Positions 30,604-39,544 of a stretch of DNA of 64,000 nt are shown one piece after another. Source of the DNA: Rathayibacter sp. SW19 (GTDB lineage Bacteria > Actinomycetota > Actinomycetes > Actinomycetales > Microbacteriaceae); NCBI RefSeq assembly GCF_030866825.1, contig NZ_CP133020.1:2170001-2234000 (forward strand). The letters run 5' to 3'. A program made the translations under genes and the position numbers. The notes beneath the pieces were generated by a model, which made no database searches, had not been told where the DNA came from, and worked only from the letters and a program-made list of their open reading frames with translations. Numbering within the stretch: position 1 is the stretch's first letter; each line of letters starts with the position of its first letter.

Positions 30604-30990
30604 ATGAGTGACACGACACTGATCGAGACGACGCCGATCGAGACGACACCGGTCCGGGCCAAGGAGCACGGCGTCTCGCTGACCGATACAGCGGCGGACA
30701 AGGTGCGAAGCCTGCTGGCGCAGGAGGGTCGTGACGATCTTCGACTTCGGGTTGCGGTGCAGCCCGGCGGCTGCTCGGGGCTGATCTATCAGCTTTATTT
30801 CGACGAGCGGGTACTCGACGGCGACGCAACCGTCGAGTTCGACGGCGTCGAGGTGGTCGTCGACAAGATGAGCGTGCCGTATTTGGATGGCGCGACTATC
30901 GACTTCGAGGACACCATTGCGAAGCAGGGTTTCACCATCGACAATCCCAATGCAGAGGGAAGCTGTGCATGTGGTGACAGCTTCAATTAG
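30604..30990 (+). CDS. erpA: A-type iron-sulfur carrier (ErpA/IscA family)
   Basis: A 128-residue HesB/IscA-fold protein with the three cluster-ligand cysteines C57 (GGCSG), C121 and C123 (CAC near the C-terminus). It passes Fe-S clusters to apo-enzymes, plausibly including the Rieske protein encoded nearby. An AAGGAG ribosome-binding sequence precedes the ATG. The first 20 residues carry a short imperfect repeat (TLIETTPIETTP) upstream of the conserved domain. A hairpin follows the gene. Confidence 0.92.
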   Translation: MSDTTLIETTPIETTPVRAKEHGVSLTDTAADKVRSLLAQEGRDDLRLRVAVQPGGCSGLIYQLYFDERVLDGDATVEFDGVEVVVDKMSVPYLDGATIDFEDTIAKQGFTIDNPNAEGSCACGDSFN

Positions 30991-31037
30991 TGGGTGCGCA
31001 ACGCGCTGAATGAGCGCGGCATTTGCCCAGCGTTCTC

Positions 31038-31070
31038 GAAACGGGTCATCCGATCTGGATGGCCCGTTTC
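31038..31070 (+). terminator. Hairpin after erpA, terminator without T-run
   Basis: GAAACGGGTCATCC pairs with GGATGGCCCGTTTC (14 bp, one G-U pair) around a 5-nt loop. No T-run follows; hairpins of this kind are common ends of actinobacterial transcripts. It separates erpA from ctaC. Confidence 0.65.
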
Positions 31071-31224
31071 GTCGCGTTCGGCGACGGAAAACCCTTGATG
31101 GGTAGCCGAAACCGCGTGCGGCACGCCCCTCAAGGCGTGTGAAGCGGTACGAGAACGCAGTAGGCTAGGCACTGGTCATACGCAGTTCCCTGTGAATTGC
31201 TCTGAGTCTCTCGAAAGGTCACCG

Positions 31225-32109
31225 GTGCGCCAGAAACGTCGACTCCGATGGGCTGCAATTCCGATCGCAGCGACACTCGCATTCCTCCTGGCTGGCTGTA
31301 CCACAGACCAGTTGCACGGATTCATGCCCGGGTTCATTGCGGGGGAACCGCCCGTCACCAACCACACGGAACGCATCGCGGGGCTCTGGGTCACGTCGTG
31401 GATCGTGCTGTTGATCATCGGTCTGATCGTCTGGGGTCTGATCATCTGGACGGTGATCGTCTATCGTCGGCGCAAGGGGCAGACCGGCCTTCCGGCTCAA
31501 CTGCGTTACAACATGCCGATCGAGATCTTTTACACGATCGTTCCGCTGATCTTGATCATCGGGTTCTTCTCGTTCACAGCGCGCGATCAGGACGCAATCG
31601 AAAAGCCCTACGCACACCCCGACCTGAAGGTTGAGGTTTTCGCGAAGCAGTGGGCATGGGACTTCCAGTACACCTCGGATAACGCGTATGACCCGGGCAT
31701 CCAGGCGCAGGCAGATCCGGCATCCGGAGTCAAGGGCGCCGTTGACGAAGCCGAGATTCCCACGCTGTACCTCCCGGTCGGCAAATCGGTCGCCATCACC
31801 CTCAGCTCACGTGACGTGATCCACTCATTCTGGGTTCCCGCGTTCCTGTATAAGAAAGACGTCGTGCCCGGGCACACGAACTACATGTATCTCACACCGG
31901 AGCGCAACGGAACCTATGTCGGCAAATGTGCGGAGCTGTGTGGTGAATACCATTCCGCCATGCTCTTCAACGTGAAGATCGTCTCCGAAGCCGACTATCA
32001 GGCCCACATTGCGGAGCTGAAGGCGAAGGGGTACGTCGGGCAGCTGGGCTCCGAATACGATCGCAATAACAACCTGCCCGGTACGAACGCGCCGAAGAAC
32101 AACGAGTAA
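31225..32109 (+). CDS. ctaC: Cytochrome c oxidase subunit II (CtaC)
   Basis: Subunit II of the aa3-type oxidase, 294 residues. It has a lipoprotein signal peptide with lipobox LAGC, two membrane segments (about 57-80 and 105-125) and a periplasmic cupredoxin domain. The CuA ligands are complete: C235-x3-C239-x3-H243-x2-M246, the site that takes electrons from cytochrome c of QcrC. The GTG at 31225 has AAAGG 6 nt upstream and is preferred over an in-frame GTG at 31192. A TAGGCT -10 candidate lies at 31161. Confidence 0.94.
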   Translation: MRQKRRLRWAAIPIAATLAFLLAGCTTDQLHGFMPGFIAGEPPVTNHTERIAGLWVTSWIVLLIIGLIVWGLIIWTVIVYRRRKGQTGLPAQLRYNMPIEIFYTIVPLILIIGFFSFTARDQDAIEKPYAHPDLKVEVFAKQWAWDFQYTSDNAYDPGIQAQADPASGVKGAVDEAEIPTLYLPVGKSVAITLSSRDVIHSFWVPAFLYKKDVVPGHTNYMYLTPERNGTYVGKCAELCGEYHSAMLFNVKIVSEADYQAHIAELKAKGYVGQLGSEYDRNNNLPGTNAPKNNE

Positions 32110-32120
32110 GGGCACGCGAC

Positions 32121-33860
32121 ATGAGTACGACAACAGCACCGGCACCAGCTCCCGCCCCCGTCAAACAGCCGCCCACGCCTGTTTTCGGCGCCTCGAAGGT
32201 GCACCGTAAGGGCAACATTCTGGTCAATTGGATGACGTCGACGGATCATAAGACAATCGGGTACATGTATCTGGTCACGTCGTTCGTGTATTTCTGCATC
32301 GGCGGCGTGATGGCGTTGATCATGCGGGCGCAGTTGTTCGAGCCGGGTCTTGAGGTGGTGCAGACGCGGGAGCAGTACAACCAGTTGTTCACGATGCACG
32401 GCACGATCATGTTGTTGATGTTCGCGACACCGTTGTTCGCCGGCTTCGTGAATGTGATCATGCCGTTGCAGATCGGGGCGCCGGATGTGGCGTTTCCGCG
32501 GTTGAATGCGTTCGCGTATTGGTTGTACAACTTCGGCAGCCTGATTGCGGTTGCGGGGTTTTTGACGCCGCAGGGTGCTGCGTCGTTTGGTTGGTTCGCG
32601 TATCAACCGTTGGCCTCGACGACGTTCTCGCCGGGGTTGGGCGGGAATATGTGGTTCCTCGGGTTGGGTATCAGCGGGTTCGGCACGATTCTGGGTGCGG
32701 TGAACTTCATCACCACGATCGTGACCCTGCGCGCGCCCGGGATGACCATGTTCCGCATGCCGATCATGACCTGGAACGCGCTGGTGACATCAATTCTGGT
32801 GTTGATGGCCTTCCCAGTACTGGCCGCCGCAATCTTTGCAGCTGCCGCCGATCGGGTGTTCGGGGCGCATATCTTCGATGCGGCCAATGGCGGAGCTCTG
32901 CTCTGGCAACATCTGTTCTGGTTCTTCGGCCATCCGGAGGTCTACATCATCGCCCTGCCGTTCTTCGGCATCGTGTCAGAGGTGTTCCCTGTCTTCAGTC
33001 GAAAACCGGTGTTCGGGTATAAAACCCTGGTCTATGCCACGATCTCCATCGCCGCGCTGTCTGTCACGGTCTGGGCGCACCACATGTATGTCACCGGCGG
33101 GGTGTTGTTGCCGTTCTTCTCGCTGATGACGATGTTGATCGCGGTGCCGACCGGGGTGAAGATCTTCAACTGGGTCGGCACCATGTTCCGGGGATCTCTG
33201 ACCTTCGAGACCCCGATGCTCTGGGCGATCGGGTTCCTGGTGACATTCACGTTCGGTGGTCTGACCGGGGTGATCCTGGCCTCCCCGCCGCTGGACTTCC
33301 ACGTTTCGGACACGTACTTCGTGGTGGCGCACTTCCACTACGTCGTGTTCGGCACGGTCGTGTTCGCGATGTTCAGCGGGTTCTACTTCTGGTGGCCGAA
33401 GTGGACCGGCAAGATGCTGAACGAGCGGCTCGGCAAGTGGCACTTCTGGTTGCTGTTCATCGGCTTCCACACGACGTTCCTGATCCAGCACTGGCTGGGC
33501 GTAATCGGAATGCCGCGCCGCTACTACACCTACCTGCCGACCGATGGGTTCACCTGGCTGAACCAGGTCTCCACGATCGGTGCCGCAACGCTCGCAGTAT
33601 CGATGATCCCGTTCTTCTTGAACGTGTACATTACGGCGCGCTATGCGCCGAAGGTGACGGTGAACGACCCATGGGGTTATGGCCGTTCGTTGGAGTGGGC
33701 GACCAGTTGCCCGCCGCCTCGGCATAACTTCACGTCGATTCCGCGCATCCGCAGCGAGTCGCCCGCGTTCGATCTCAACCATCCCGAGGCCGGGTTGCCG
33801 TTATTGGTCGGCGTCGGGGCGGGGCGGGAAGACGACTTCGCGACGGGAAAGGTGAAGTAG
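32121..33860 (+). CDS. ctaD: Cytochrome c oxidase subunit I (CtaD)
   Basis: The catalytic heme-copper subunit (579 residues, about 12 membrane segments) that reduces O2 to water and pumps protons. WFFGHPEVYIIALP carries the CuB His and cross-linked Tyr, and WAHHMYVTGG, the K-channel region and the heme ligands in the helix with FVVAHFHYVVFG are in place. It follows ctaC by 11 nt and abuts ctaF. Codon use seems strongly biased in parts, consistent with high expression. Confidence 0.97.
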   Translation: MSTTTAPAPAPAPVKQPPTPVFGASKVHRKGNILVNWMTSTDHKTIGYMYLVTSFVYFCIGGVMALIMRAQLFEPGLEVVQTREQYNQLFTMHGTIMLLMFATPLFAGFVNVIMPLQIGAPDVAFPRLNAFAYWLYNFGSLIAVAGFLTPQGAASFGWFAYQPLASTTFSPGLGGNMWFLGLGISGFGTILGAVNFITTIVTLRAPGMTMFRMPIMTWNALVTSILVLMAFPVLAAAIFAAAADRVFGAHIFDAANGGALLWQHLFWFFGHPEVYIIALPFFGIVSEVFPVFSRKPVFGYKTLVYATISIAALSVTVWAHHMYVTGGVLLPFFSLMTMLIAVPTGVKIFNWVGTMFRGSLTFETPMLWAIGFLVTFTFGGLTGVILASPPLDFHVSDTYFVVAHFHYVVFGTVVFAMFSGFYFWWPKWTGKMLNERLGKWHFWLLFIGFHTTFLIQHWLGVIGMPRRYYTYLPTDGFTWLNQVSTIGAATLAVSMIPFFLNVYITARYAPKVTVNDPWGYGRSLEWATSCPPPRHNFTSIPRIRSESPAFDLNHPEAGLPLLVGVGAGREDDFATGKVK

Positions 33861-34280
33861 ATGAAGGCCAGTTCGGTCATCTTCTGGATCATTGCCGCGT
33901 TCTTCTGGACCGTGGCAGCGATCTACACGGTGTGGGCTCTGATCTATTACCATGGCAGGGTCGAGTGGGTCGGTACGATCGCACTCGGTCTCACCGGTAT
34001 TCTCGGCGCATTCATCGGTTTCTATCTCGGCCGCTCATACGCCTCGCAGGGTGGGCCATTGCCAGAAGACCGGGTGGACGGCAACATCGACGACGGTGAT
34101 CCGGAGCTCGGGCATTTCAGCCCCTGGAGCTGGTGGCCGATGCTGTTGGCCGGCTCGGTCGGGATCATGGCGCTCGGGCTTGCCGTCGGGTTCTGGCTGT
34201 GTTACATCGCGGTGCCACTCGCCCTGATCTGCCTGGTCGGCTGGGTGTTCGAGTACTACCGCGGATACTTCGCCCGCTAA
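33861..34280 (+). CDS. ctaF: Actinobacterial cytochrome c oxidase subunit IV (CtaF)
   Basis: A 139-residue membrane protein with four segments, typical of the actinobacterial CtaF subunit of the bc1-aa3 supercomplex. The central acidic loop (PEDRVDGNIDDGDPELGHFSPWSWWPM) is characteristic. Its ATG follows the ctaD stop directly, so ctaC-ctaD-ctaF form one operon. Confidence 0.93.
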   Translation: MKASSVIFWIIAAFFWTVAAIYTVWALIYYHGRVEWVGTIALGLTGILGAFIGFYLGRSYASQGGPLPEDRVDGNIDDGDPELGHFSPWSWWPMLLAGSVGIMALGLAVGFWLCYIAVPLALICLVGWVFEYYRGYFAR

Positions 34281-34284
34281 TGCA

Positions 34285-34306
34285 GGCCGGCTGATTCTAG
34301 CCGGTC
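34285..34306. terminator. Hairpin between convergent ctaF and the RlmA-type gene
   Basis: GGCCGGCT pairs with AGCCGGTC (8 bp, one G-U pair) around a 6-nt loop. It lies in the 16-nt gap and over the stop codon of the minus-strand gene. There is no T-run on either side, so this is a weak call. Confidence 0.4.
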
Positions 34307-35175
34307 GGCTCAAGCCGCTGATTCGACGCAGGAAGCGGCCGGGTGAAGCGTAGAACGTCGACTGAGACGGTCACACTCTGAGGCGGCATCCACCCGGATG
34401 CCGCCTCGTTCTCGTGCACGCTTTCGTCGCACAAGGTCGGGTGATACGCCGACGGCCCCATCTCGCGAAGCAGCTCGGCTTGGCCGGCTGCCAGGGGGAG
34501 TGAGTACTCGACCGTGACACGACTGTCGGCGCTGAACTGAGCTGCGAGTTGTTGCTCGAGGTGTTCCGCCTTGTCTGCCGGCACAGACAGCATCCGCGCG
34601 CCCTCGCGTAGCTCCCGGAGATGCCGGTCGCGCGGCACGATGATGATCAGCGACCCGCCGGGCCGGAGAATCCGATTGAATTCGCCGGGGTTACGCGGAG
34701 CAAACACATTGAGCACGACGTCGGCGATGGAATCGCGAATCGGAAGAGGCTCCCAGGTATCCGCGACGAGGCCGCTGACGCGATCGCTGGAGCGCATCGC
34801 CAGCCTGACGCCCGCAGCGGAACGATCCAGGGCGAGGCCGCTGGCCGCTGTCCGCGATTCAAGCGCGCGAGCAAGGTAGTAGCCGGTTCCGCAGCCCGCG
34901 TCGACGATACGTGAAGTGTCGCGCGGGAGTGCGTCCAGTAGTGCGTCGACGACGGGAGCATACGCGCCGCTGTCGAGCAGTGCGGCGCGGTCGGCGAGCA
35001 TCTGGGCGGTATCGCCCGCCGTCGCGCTTCGCGTGCTCACGAGCGTTACGTAGCCGCGCTTGTTGACGTCGAAGCGGTGCCCTGCCGTACATCCGAGCGT
35101 CAGTTCGGCGGTGGGTGTCAGCGGAGCGGAACAGTTCGGGCACCGAAGCCATTGCGCAAGGTGCGTCAATGACAT
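34297..35175 (-). CDS. RlmA-type 23S rRNA (guanine-N1) methyltransferase
   Basis: A 292-residue SAM-dependent methyltransferase. An N-terminal zinc site, C12-P-N-C15 ... C29-x3-H33 with HRFDVNKRGYVTL, marks the RlmA family, whose members methylate N1 of G745 or G748 in 23S rRNA. The class I SAM-binding loop VDAGCGTGYYLARAL is at about residues 90-105. RlmA(II) members (TlrB) give tylosin resistance when the source organism makes such a drug; nothing here suggests that. It ends convergently with ctaF. Confidence 0.88.
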   Translation of the reverse strand: MSLTHLAQWLRCPNCSAPLTPTAELTLGCTAGHRFDVNKRGYVTLVSTRSATAGDTAQMLADRAALLDSGAYAPVVDALLDALPRDTSRIVDAGCGTGYYLARALESRTAASGLALDRSAAGVRLAMRSSDRVSGLVADTWEPLPIRDSIADVVLNVFAPRNPGEFNRILRPGGSLIIIVPRDRHLRELREGARMLSVPADKAEHLEQQLAAQFSADSRVTVEYSLPLAAGQAELLREMGPSAYHPTLCDESVHENEAASGWMPPQSVTVSVDVLRFTRPLPASNQRLEPTG

Positions 35176-35209
35176 CGGTGCCCGAACTGAACTGTCGAGA
35201 TGAATGACG

Positions 35210-36817
35210 TCAGTGCTGACCGTGGCCGCCTTCGATTTCGCCGCGTGTCGGCGGTTCGATGCGATCTTCGAAGAACCACCGGGAGAGCGCAGCCCGTGTG
35301 CGTTGGGCAGCCGTGATCTTGCCGCGACTGTTGGGCCGGATCATCAATGGATGATAAGTCTCGTAGCTCACCAGACGCCAGCGCTCGTAATCGCTGAGTT
35401 GCTCGTGGACTTCGATGAACTCCCCGCCGGGCAACTTGACGATGCGCCCAGACTCGTAACCGTGCAGGGCGATCGAGCGGTCCTTCCTCTGCAGAGCGAT
35501 GCAGATACGCTTCGCGATGAAGAAGGCGACGAACGGGCCGAGGATCGCGATCGCTTGCAGCGAATGGATCACGCCCTCCATTGTCAGCTTGAAATGCACC
35601 GCAATGATGTCGGAACTGGCAGCAGCCCAGAGCGCGGCGTAGAACGTCACGCCGGCAGCGCCGATTCCGGTGCGCGTCGCGTTGTTGCGCGGGCGATCGG
35701 TGATGTGATGTTCACGCTTGTCGCCGGTTATCCACCCCTCGAGGAACGGGTAGAACATGACGGCCACGATGAAGGCACCGAGTACGACGAGTGGAACGAT
35801 GATGTTGAACGACCAGGTGCGGTCGAGCCACACAAACTCCCAGCCCGGCGGTATCAGACGGAGGGCGCCATCGGCGAACCCGATGTACCAGTCGGGCTGT
35901 GTTCCGGCGGAGATCGGCGAGGGGTCATATGGTCCGTACATCCAGACCGGGTTAATCGTGAACAGCGACGCCATCAATGCGATCACGCCGAACACGATGA
36001 AGAAGAACCCGCCCGCCTTCGCGGCGTAGACCGGAAGGATCGGGTAGCCCACGACGTTCTCCGGCGTGCGGCCTGGGCCTGCGTACTGCGTGTGTTTATG
36101 CACGAAGACATAGAGCAGGTGTATCCCGAGCACGGCAAGCAAGATCGCAGGCAGAAGGAGGATGTGAAGGGTGTACAGGCGTCCCACGATCGCGGTGCCG
36201 GGGAACTCTCCGCCGAACAGCAGGAAGGATATCCACGTGCCGACGACAGGGATGCCCTTGACCATTCCGTCGATGATGCGAAGGCCGTTGCCGGAAAGCA
36301 GATCATCGGGCAGCGAGTATCCGGTGAAGCCTTCTGCCATTGCCAGAATGAAGAGTATGAATCCTACGACCCAGTTGATCTCGCGCGGTTTGCGGAAGGC
36401 ACCGGTGAAGAAGATCCGGAGCATGTGCAGACCGATGGATGCAACGAAAAGCAACGCCGCCCAGTGGTGGATCTGGCGCATCAGCAGACCGCCGCGCACA
36501 TCGAAGGAGATGTTCAGAGTCGAGTTGAGTGCCGAGGACATCTCAACGCCCTTCAATGGCACCCAGGCGCCGTTGTAGACCGTCTCTGCCATTGATGCCT
36601 GGAAGAAGAACGTCAGGAAGGTACCGGACAGCAGAATGACGACGAAGCTGTACAACGCCACCTCGCCGAGTAGGAATGACCAGTGGTCCGGAAAGATCTT
36701 GCGACCGAGGCCCTTGACGGCGACGGAGATACTCGTGCGCTCTTCAAGATAGCTGATTGCTGAGGCGGTGAAGCTGCTCTTCTTGGCCGCGTCTGGTGCG
36801 GTGGTTGTGGTGCTCAA
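35210..36817 (-). CDS. qcrB: Cytochrome bc1 complex cytochrome b subunit (QcrB)
   Basis: The di-heme cytochrome b of the menaquinol:cytochrome c reductase, 535 residues with about eight or nine membrane segments. Heme-ligand helices are visible (QIHHWAALLFVASIGLHMLRIFF and LYTLHILLLPAILLAVLGIHLLYVFVHKH), and the Qo-site motif appears as PDWYIGFADGALRL near residue 300. The C-terminal extension beyond the cytochrome b fold is usual in actinobacteria. It overlaps qcrA by 4 nt. Confidence 0.96.
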   Translation of the reverse strand: MSTTTTAPDAAKKSSFTASAISYLEERTSISVAVKGLGRKIFPDHWSFLLGEVALYSFVVILLSGTFLTFFFQASMAETVYNGAWVPLKGVEMSSALNSTLNISFDVRGGLLMRQIHHWAALLFVASIGLHMLRIFFTGAFRKPREINWVVGFILFILAMAEGFTGYSLPDDLLSGNGLRIIDGMVKGIPVVGTWISFLLFGGEFPGTAIVGRLYTLHILLLPAILLAVLGIHLLYVFVHKHTQYAGPGRTPENVVGYPILPVYAAKAGGFFFIVFGVIALMASLFTINPVWMYGPYDPSPISAGTQPDWYIGFADGALRLIPPGWEFVWLDRTWSFNIIVPLVVLGAFIVAVMFYPFLEGWITGDKREHHITDRPRNNATRTGIGAAGVTFYAALWAAASSDIIAVHFKLTMEGVIHSLQAIAILGPFVAFFIAKRICIALQRKDRSIALHGYESGRIVKLPGGEFIEVHEQLSDYERWRLVSYETYHPLMIRPNSRGKITAAQRTRAALSRWFFEDRIEPPTRGEIEGGHGQH

Positions 36818-37884
36818 TGGCGCTCCCAGAAGCTCGGGCCGACGGGTTCATGGAAGTCGCTGCGCGCGACGAGATAACCCTCGGCGTCAACGGTGATCGG
36901 CAGCTGCGGCAGCGGTCGCTTCGCAGGCCCGAAGATCACTTTGGCCTCGTGGGTGATATCAAACTGCGACTGATGGCACGGGCACAGCAGATGGTGAGTC
37001 TGCTGCTCATACAGCGCAACAGGGCAACCGACGTGCGTGCAGATCTTCGAGTAGGCGACGATGCCGTTGTAGTTCCAGGTCTTGCGATCCGGAGAGACGT
37101 GGAGGTCTTCCGGCTTCAAACGCATGAGCAGCACGGCGGCCTTGGCCTTCTCCTCGAGCATGTCCGATTTTTCGAGCAGGCCTTCCGGGATCACGTGGAA
37201 GACCGAGCCGAGTGTGACGTCGGATGCCTTGATCGGCGTGCCAGAGGGATCACGCGTCAAGCGAGTGCCCTTCTTCCACATAGTGTGTTCAAGCAGCGCC
37301 GCCGGGTCGTCGACCTGGGGTCCGAGACCGCGGAACAGCACCACTGCCGGCAGCGGGAACGCGATAAGCGCGCCGATCAGCGTGTTGCGGATCATCGTGC
37401 GGCGTCCGAAACCTGACTCCTCATTCGCCTCGGCGAAGATTTCAACGGCGCGAGCCTGAGTCTCTGCACTACCTCCCTGGGCGTGGCGCAGGTCGATGCC
37501 CTCCTTGTTCGACATCAGGCTCTTCGACCAGTGGATCGCCCCAAGTCCGATGCCGAGAAGTGCCAGAGCCATGCCGAGGCCGACGAACAACGTGCTCAGT
37601 CGGATGTCTGCGATGTTTCCGGATTCGATCGGGAACAGCATGTACGCGGCAACCGCCCAGATACTTCCGATGATCGACAGGTAGAAAAGTGTGTACACTG
37701 TGCGCGCAGCACGACGTTCCTTCAGCGGATCCTTGTCCGTGATGCGCACGTGGTGCGGCGGGAAGCCCGGGTTCTGCGGCGCATCCTGAAGGACCACCGC
37801 CGTACCCGGATCGCCGGCCCAGCGGTCGACGGCCGACGAGGCGGCAGCGGTGAGTTCTGTGCCGCCGTTATCGTCCTGTGCCAT
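36814..37884 (-). CDS. qcrA: Rieske iron-sulfur protein (QcrA)
   Basis: A 356-residue actinobacterial Rieske subunit with three N-terminal membrane segments instead of one. The 2Fe-2S motifs are C282-T-H284-V-G-C287 and C301-P-C303-H304 (CPCHQSQFD). It passes electrons from menaquinol to the cytochrome c QcrC. The ATG at 37884 follows AAGGAG, which is why it is chosen over an in-frame GTG 15 nt upstream. Confidence 0.95.
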   Translation of the reverse strand: MAQDDNGGTELTAAASSAVDRWAGDPGTAVVLQDAPQNPGFPPHHVRITDKDPLKERRAARTVYTLFYLSIIGSIWAVAAYMLFPIESGNIADIRLSTLFVGLGMALALLGIGLGAIHWSKSLMSNKEGIDLRHAQGGSAETQARAVEIFAEANEESGFGRRTMIRNTLIGALIAFPLPAVVLFRGLGPQVDDPAALLEHTMWKKGTRLTRDPSGTPIKASDVTLGSVFHVIPEGLLEKSDMLEEKAKAAVLLMRLKPEDLHVSPDRKTWNYNGIVAYSKICTHVGCPVALYEQQTHHLLCPCHQSQFDITHEAKVIFGPAKRPLPQLPITVDAEGYLVARSDFHEPVGPSFWERH

Positions 37885-37923
37885 TGCTCTCCTTCTCACG
37901 CTGTGTCATGACCCGCAATCCGC

Positions 37924-38748
37924 TCAATTCGACTTCGCCGTGATCCATACGGTCAGCGCGACGATGGCGCCGAGGCCGAAAATCCACAGGAATAGCCCTT
38001 CGGATACCGGGCCGATGGCGCCCAGGTCGTTTCCGCCTGGTGAGGGGTTCTTTTGGATGTACTCGAGATAGGTGATGATGTCGCGCTTGTTGTTCGGGGT
38101 GATGTTGAGGTCGTTGAAGACCGGCATGTTCTGCGGCCCGGTCACCATCGCCTCGTAAATGTGCGCCGGCGTCACACCGGCCAGCGGCGGAGCATACTTG
38201 CCCTCGGTCAACGCGCCCCCTGCTCCCGCAACGTTGTGGCACATCGCACAGTTGATGCGGAACAACTCGCCGCCGTTGGCAGCGTCGCCCTTGCTGGTGT
38301 CCAAGTACTTCGAGTCGGGGATGGCAGGGCCGGGAGCCAGGGATGCAACATAGGCGGCCAACGCGTCGATGTCGGTTTGCGTGAACTGCACCGGCTTCTG
38401 CTCGGCCTGCGGGCCCTGCATGGCCATCGGCATGCGGCCCGTTCCGACCTGGAAGTCGACCGCAGCGGCACCGACGCCGATCAGGCTCGGCCCGTTCTCT
38501 GTACCGACGGCGTTCATCCCGTGGCAGGTTGCGCAATTCGCCATGAACAACTTGCTGCCCTGTTCGACGGAGACCGACGTCGTCGACGAGGATTCGGCGG
38601 TCGCCGTCGACGTGTTGATCGCGGCGTATGCGCCGCCGGTGAGGCCGAGGCCGATCGCGATGAGTGCGACGGTCGCGAGCGGATGACGCCGCCCGGACCG
38701 GCGAGGTGTGCGGGCCTTGCGGCCGCCTGTGTGCGTGTTCTCGCGCAT
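37924..38748 (-). CDS. qcrC: Di-heme cytochrome c subunit (QcrC)
   Basis: A 274-residue membrane-anchored cytochrome c with two CXXCH sites, C72-A-T-C75-H76 and C167-A-M-C170-H171. It has an N-terminal signal or membrane segment (about 24-44) and a C-terminal anchor (about 250-270). In actinobacteria this di-heme subunit replaces soluble cytochrome c and links the bc1 complex directly to the aa3 oxidase. It lies between ctaE and qcrA in the canonical ctaE-qcrCAB order. Confidence 0.96.
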   Translation of the reverse strand: MRENTHTGGRKARTPRRSGRRHPLATVALIAIGLGLTGGAYAAINTSTATAESSSTTSVSVEQGSKLFMANCATCHGMNAVGTENGPSLIGVGAAAVDFQVGTGRMPMAMQGPQAEQKPVQFTQTDIDALAAYVASLAPGPAIPDSKYLDTSKGDAANGGELFRINCAMCHNVAGAGGALTEGKYAPPLAGVTPAHIYEAMVTGPQNMPVFNDLNITPNNKRDIITYLEYIQKNPSPGGNDLGAIGPVSEGLFLWIFGLGAIVALTVWITAKSN

Positions 38749-38774
38749 ATGAATCTTGTCTCTGCTCCTGATTC

Positions 38775-39413
38775 TTATTTAAGAACGTAGATGACCAGGA
38801 AGAGCCCGATCCACACGACGTCGACGAAGTGCCAGTAGTAGGAGACAACGATGGCGGTCGTTGCCTCTTTGTGCCCGAACTTTCGCACTGCGAATGCGCG
38901 CCCCATCACGAATATCATTGCGATCAGGCCGCCCGTGACGTGCAGAGCGTGGAAGCCCGTTGTGATGTAGAAAGCGGAGCCGTAGGCATTCGAGTCGAGA
39001 GAGATGCCTTCGCCGACCAGCGTCGCATACTCCGTCACCTGCCCAGCCACGAAGATCGCACCGAGTGCGTAGCTGATGAAGAACCACTCGACCATGCCCC
39101 ATTGCGTGATCTTCCAGCCGGTGGCGCGCGGTTGCAGCCGTTCAGCGGCGAACACGCCTGCCTGACAGGTGAAGGAGCTGGCAACCAGAATCAGGGTGTT
39201 CGTCAGGGCGTAGGGCACGTTCAGGTGAGCGGTCTCCGCCGCCCACAATCCGGGTGAGGTTGACCGCAGCGTGAAGTAGATTGCGAACAAGCCTGCGAAG
39301 AACATCACTTCGCTGCCTAGCCACACGATTGTGCCTACCGCCACGACATTGGGGCGGTTGAGCGCAGGCACGTTGGCCGATGAAGGAATTGAGGTGCTGG
39401 TCACGGTTCCCAT
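38775..39413 (-). CDS. ctaE: Cytochrome c oxidase subunit III (CtaE)
   Basis: A 212-residue subunit III with five membrane segments (WLGSEVMFFAGLFAIYFTLR; FHALHVTGGLIAMIFVMG; YYWHFVDVVWIGLFLVIYVLK). It stabilises the proton-pumping core. The ATG at 39413 (MGTVTSTSIPSS) is preferred; an in-frame TTG 30 nt upstream gives a longer version. The operon runs divergently from trpD. Confidence 0.94.
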   Translation of the reverse strand: MGTVTSTSIPSSANVPALNRPNVVAVGTIVWLGSEVMFFAGLFAIYFTLRSTSPGLWAAETAHLNVPYALTNTLILVASSFTCQAGVFAAERLQPRATGWKITQWGMVEWFFISYALGAIFVAGQVTEYATLVGEGISLDSNAYGSAFYITTGFHALHVTGGLIAMIFVMGRAFAVRKFGHKEATTAIVVSYYWHFVDVVWIGLFLVIYVLK

Positions 39414-39532
39414 TATGGCCGAAAACCGGCGGTGGTTTTCCAATTCTGGCGGCCAGTCTTAGTCGATTGTTCTGTCGTGCCGCTCATAACCAGGTGTTTT
39501 AGGGGACGTCTCTCGGCTCGCGTACGGCTGGA

Positions 39533-39538
39533 TAGGAT
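39533..39538 (+). promoter_or_regulatory. -10 box of trpD; probably leaderless transcript
   Basis: TAGGAT lies 6 nt before the trpD ATG, and no Shine-Dalgarno sequence is present. Confidence 0.55.
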
Positions 39539-39544
39539 CGATTC

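Noticed and set aside
31719..31930. Internal ctaC symmetry considered as a regulatory hairpin
   Set aside because: No stem long enough to stand out from coding-sequence background.
35204..36595. 463-codon plus-strand frame opposite qcrB
   Set aside because: Composition is a reversed shadow of the membrane protein qcrB; no homology recognised.
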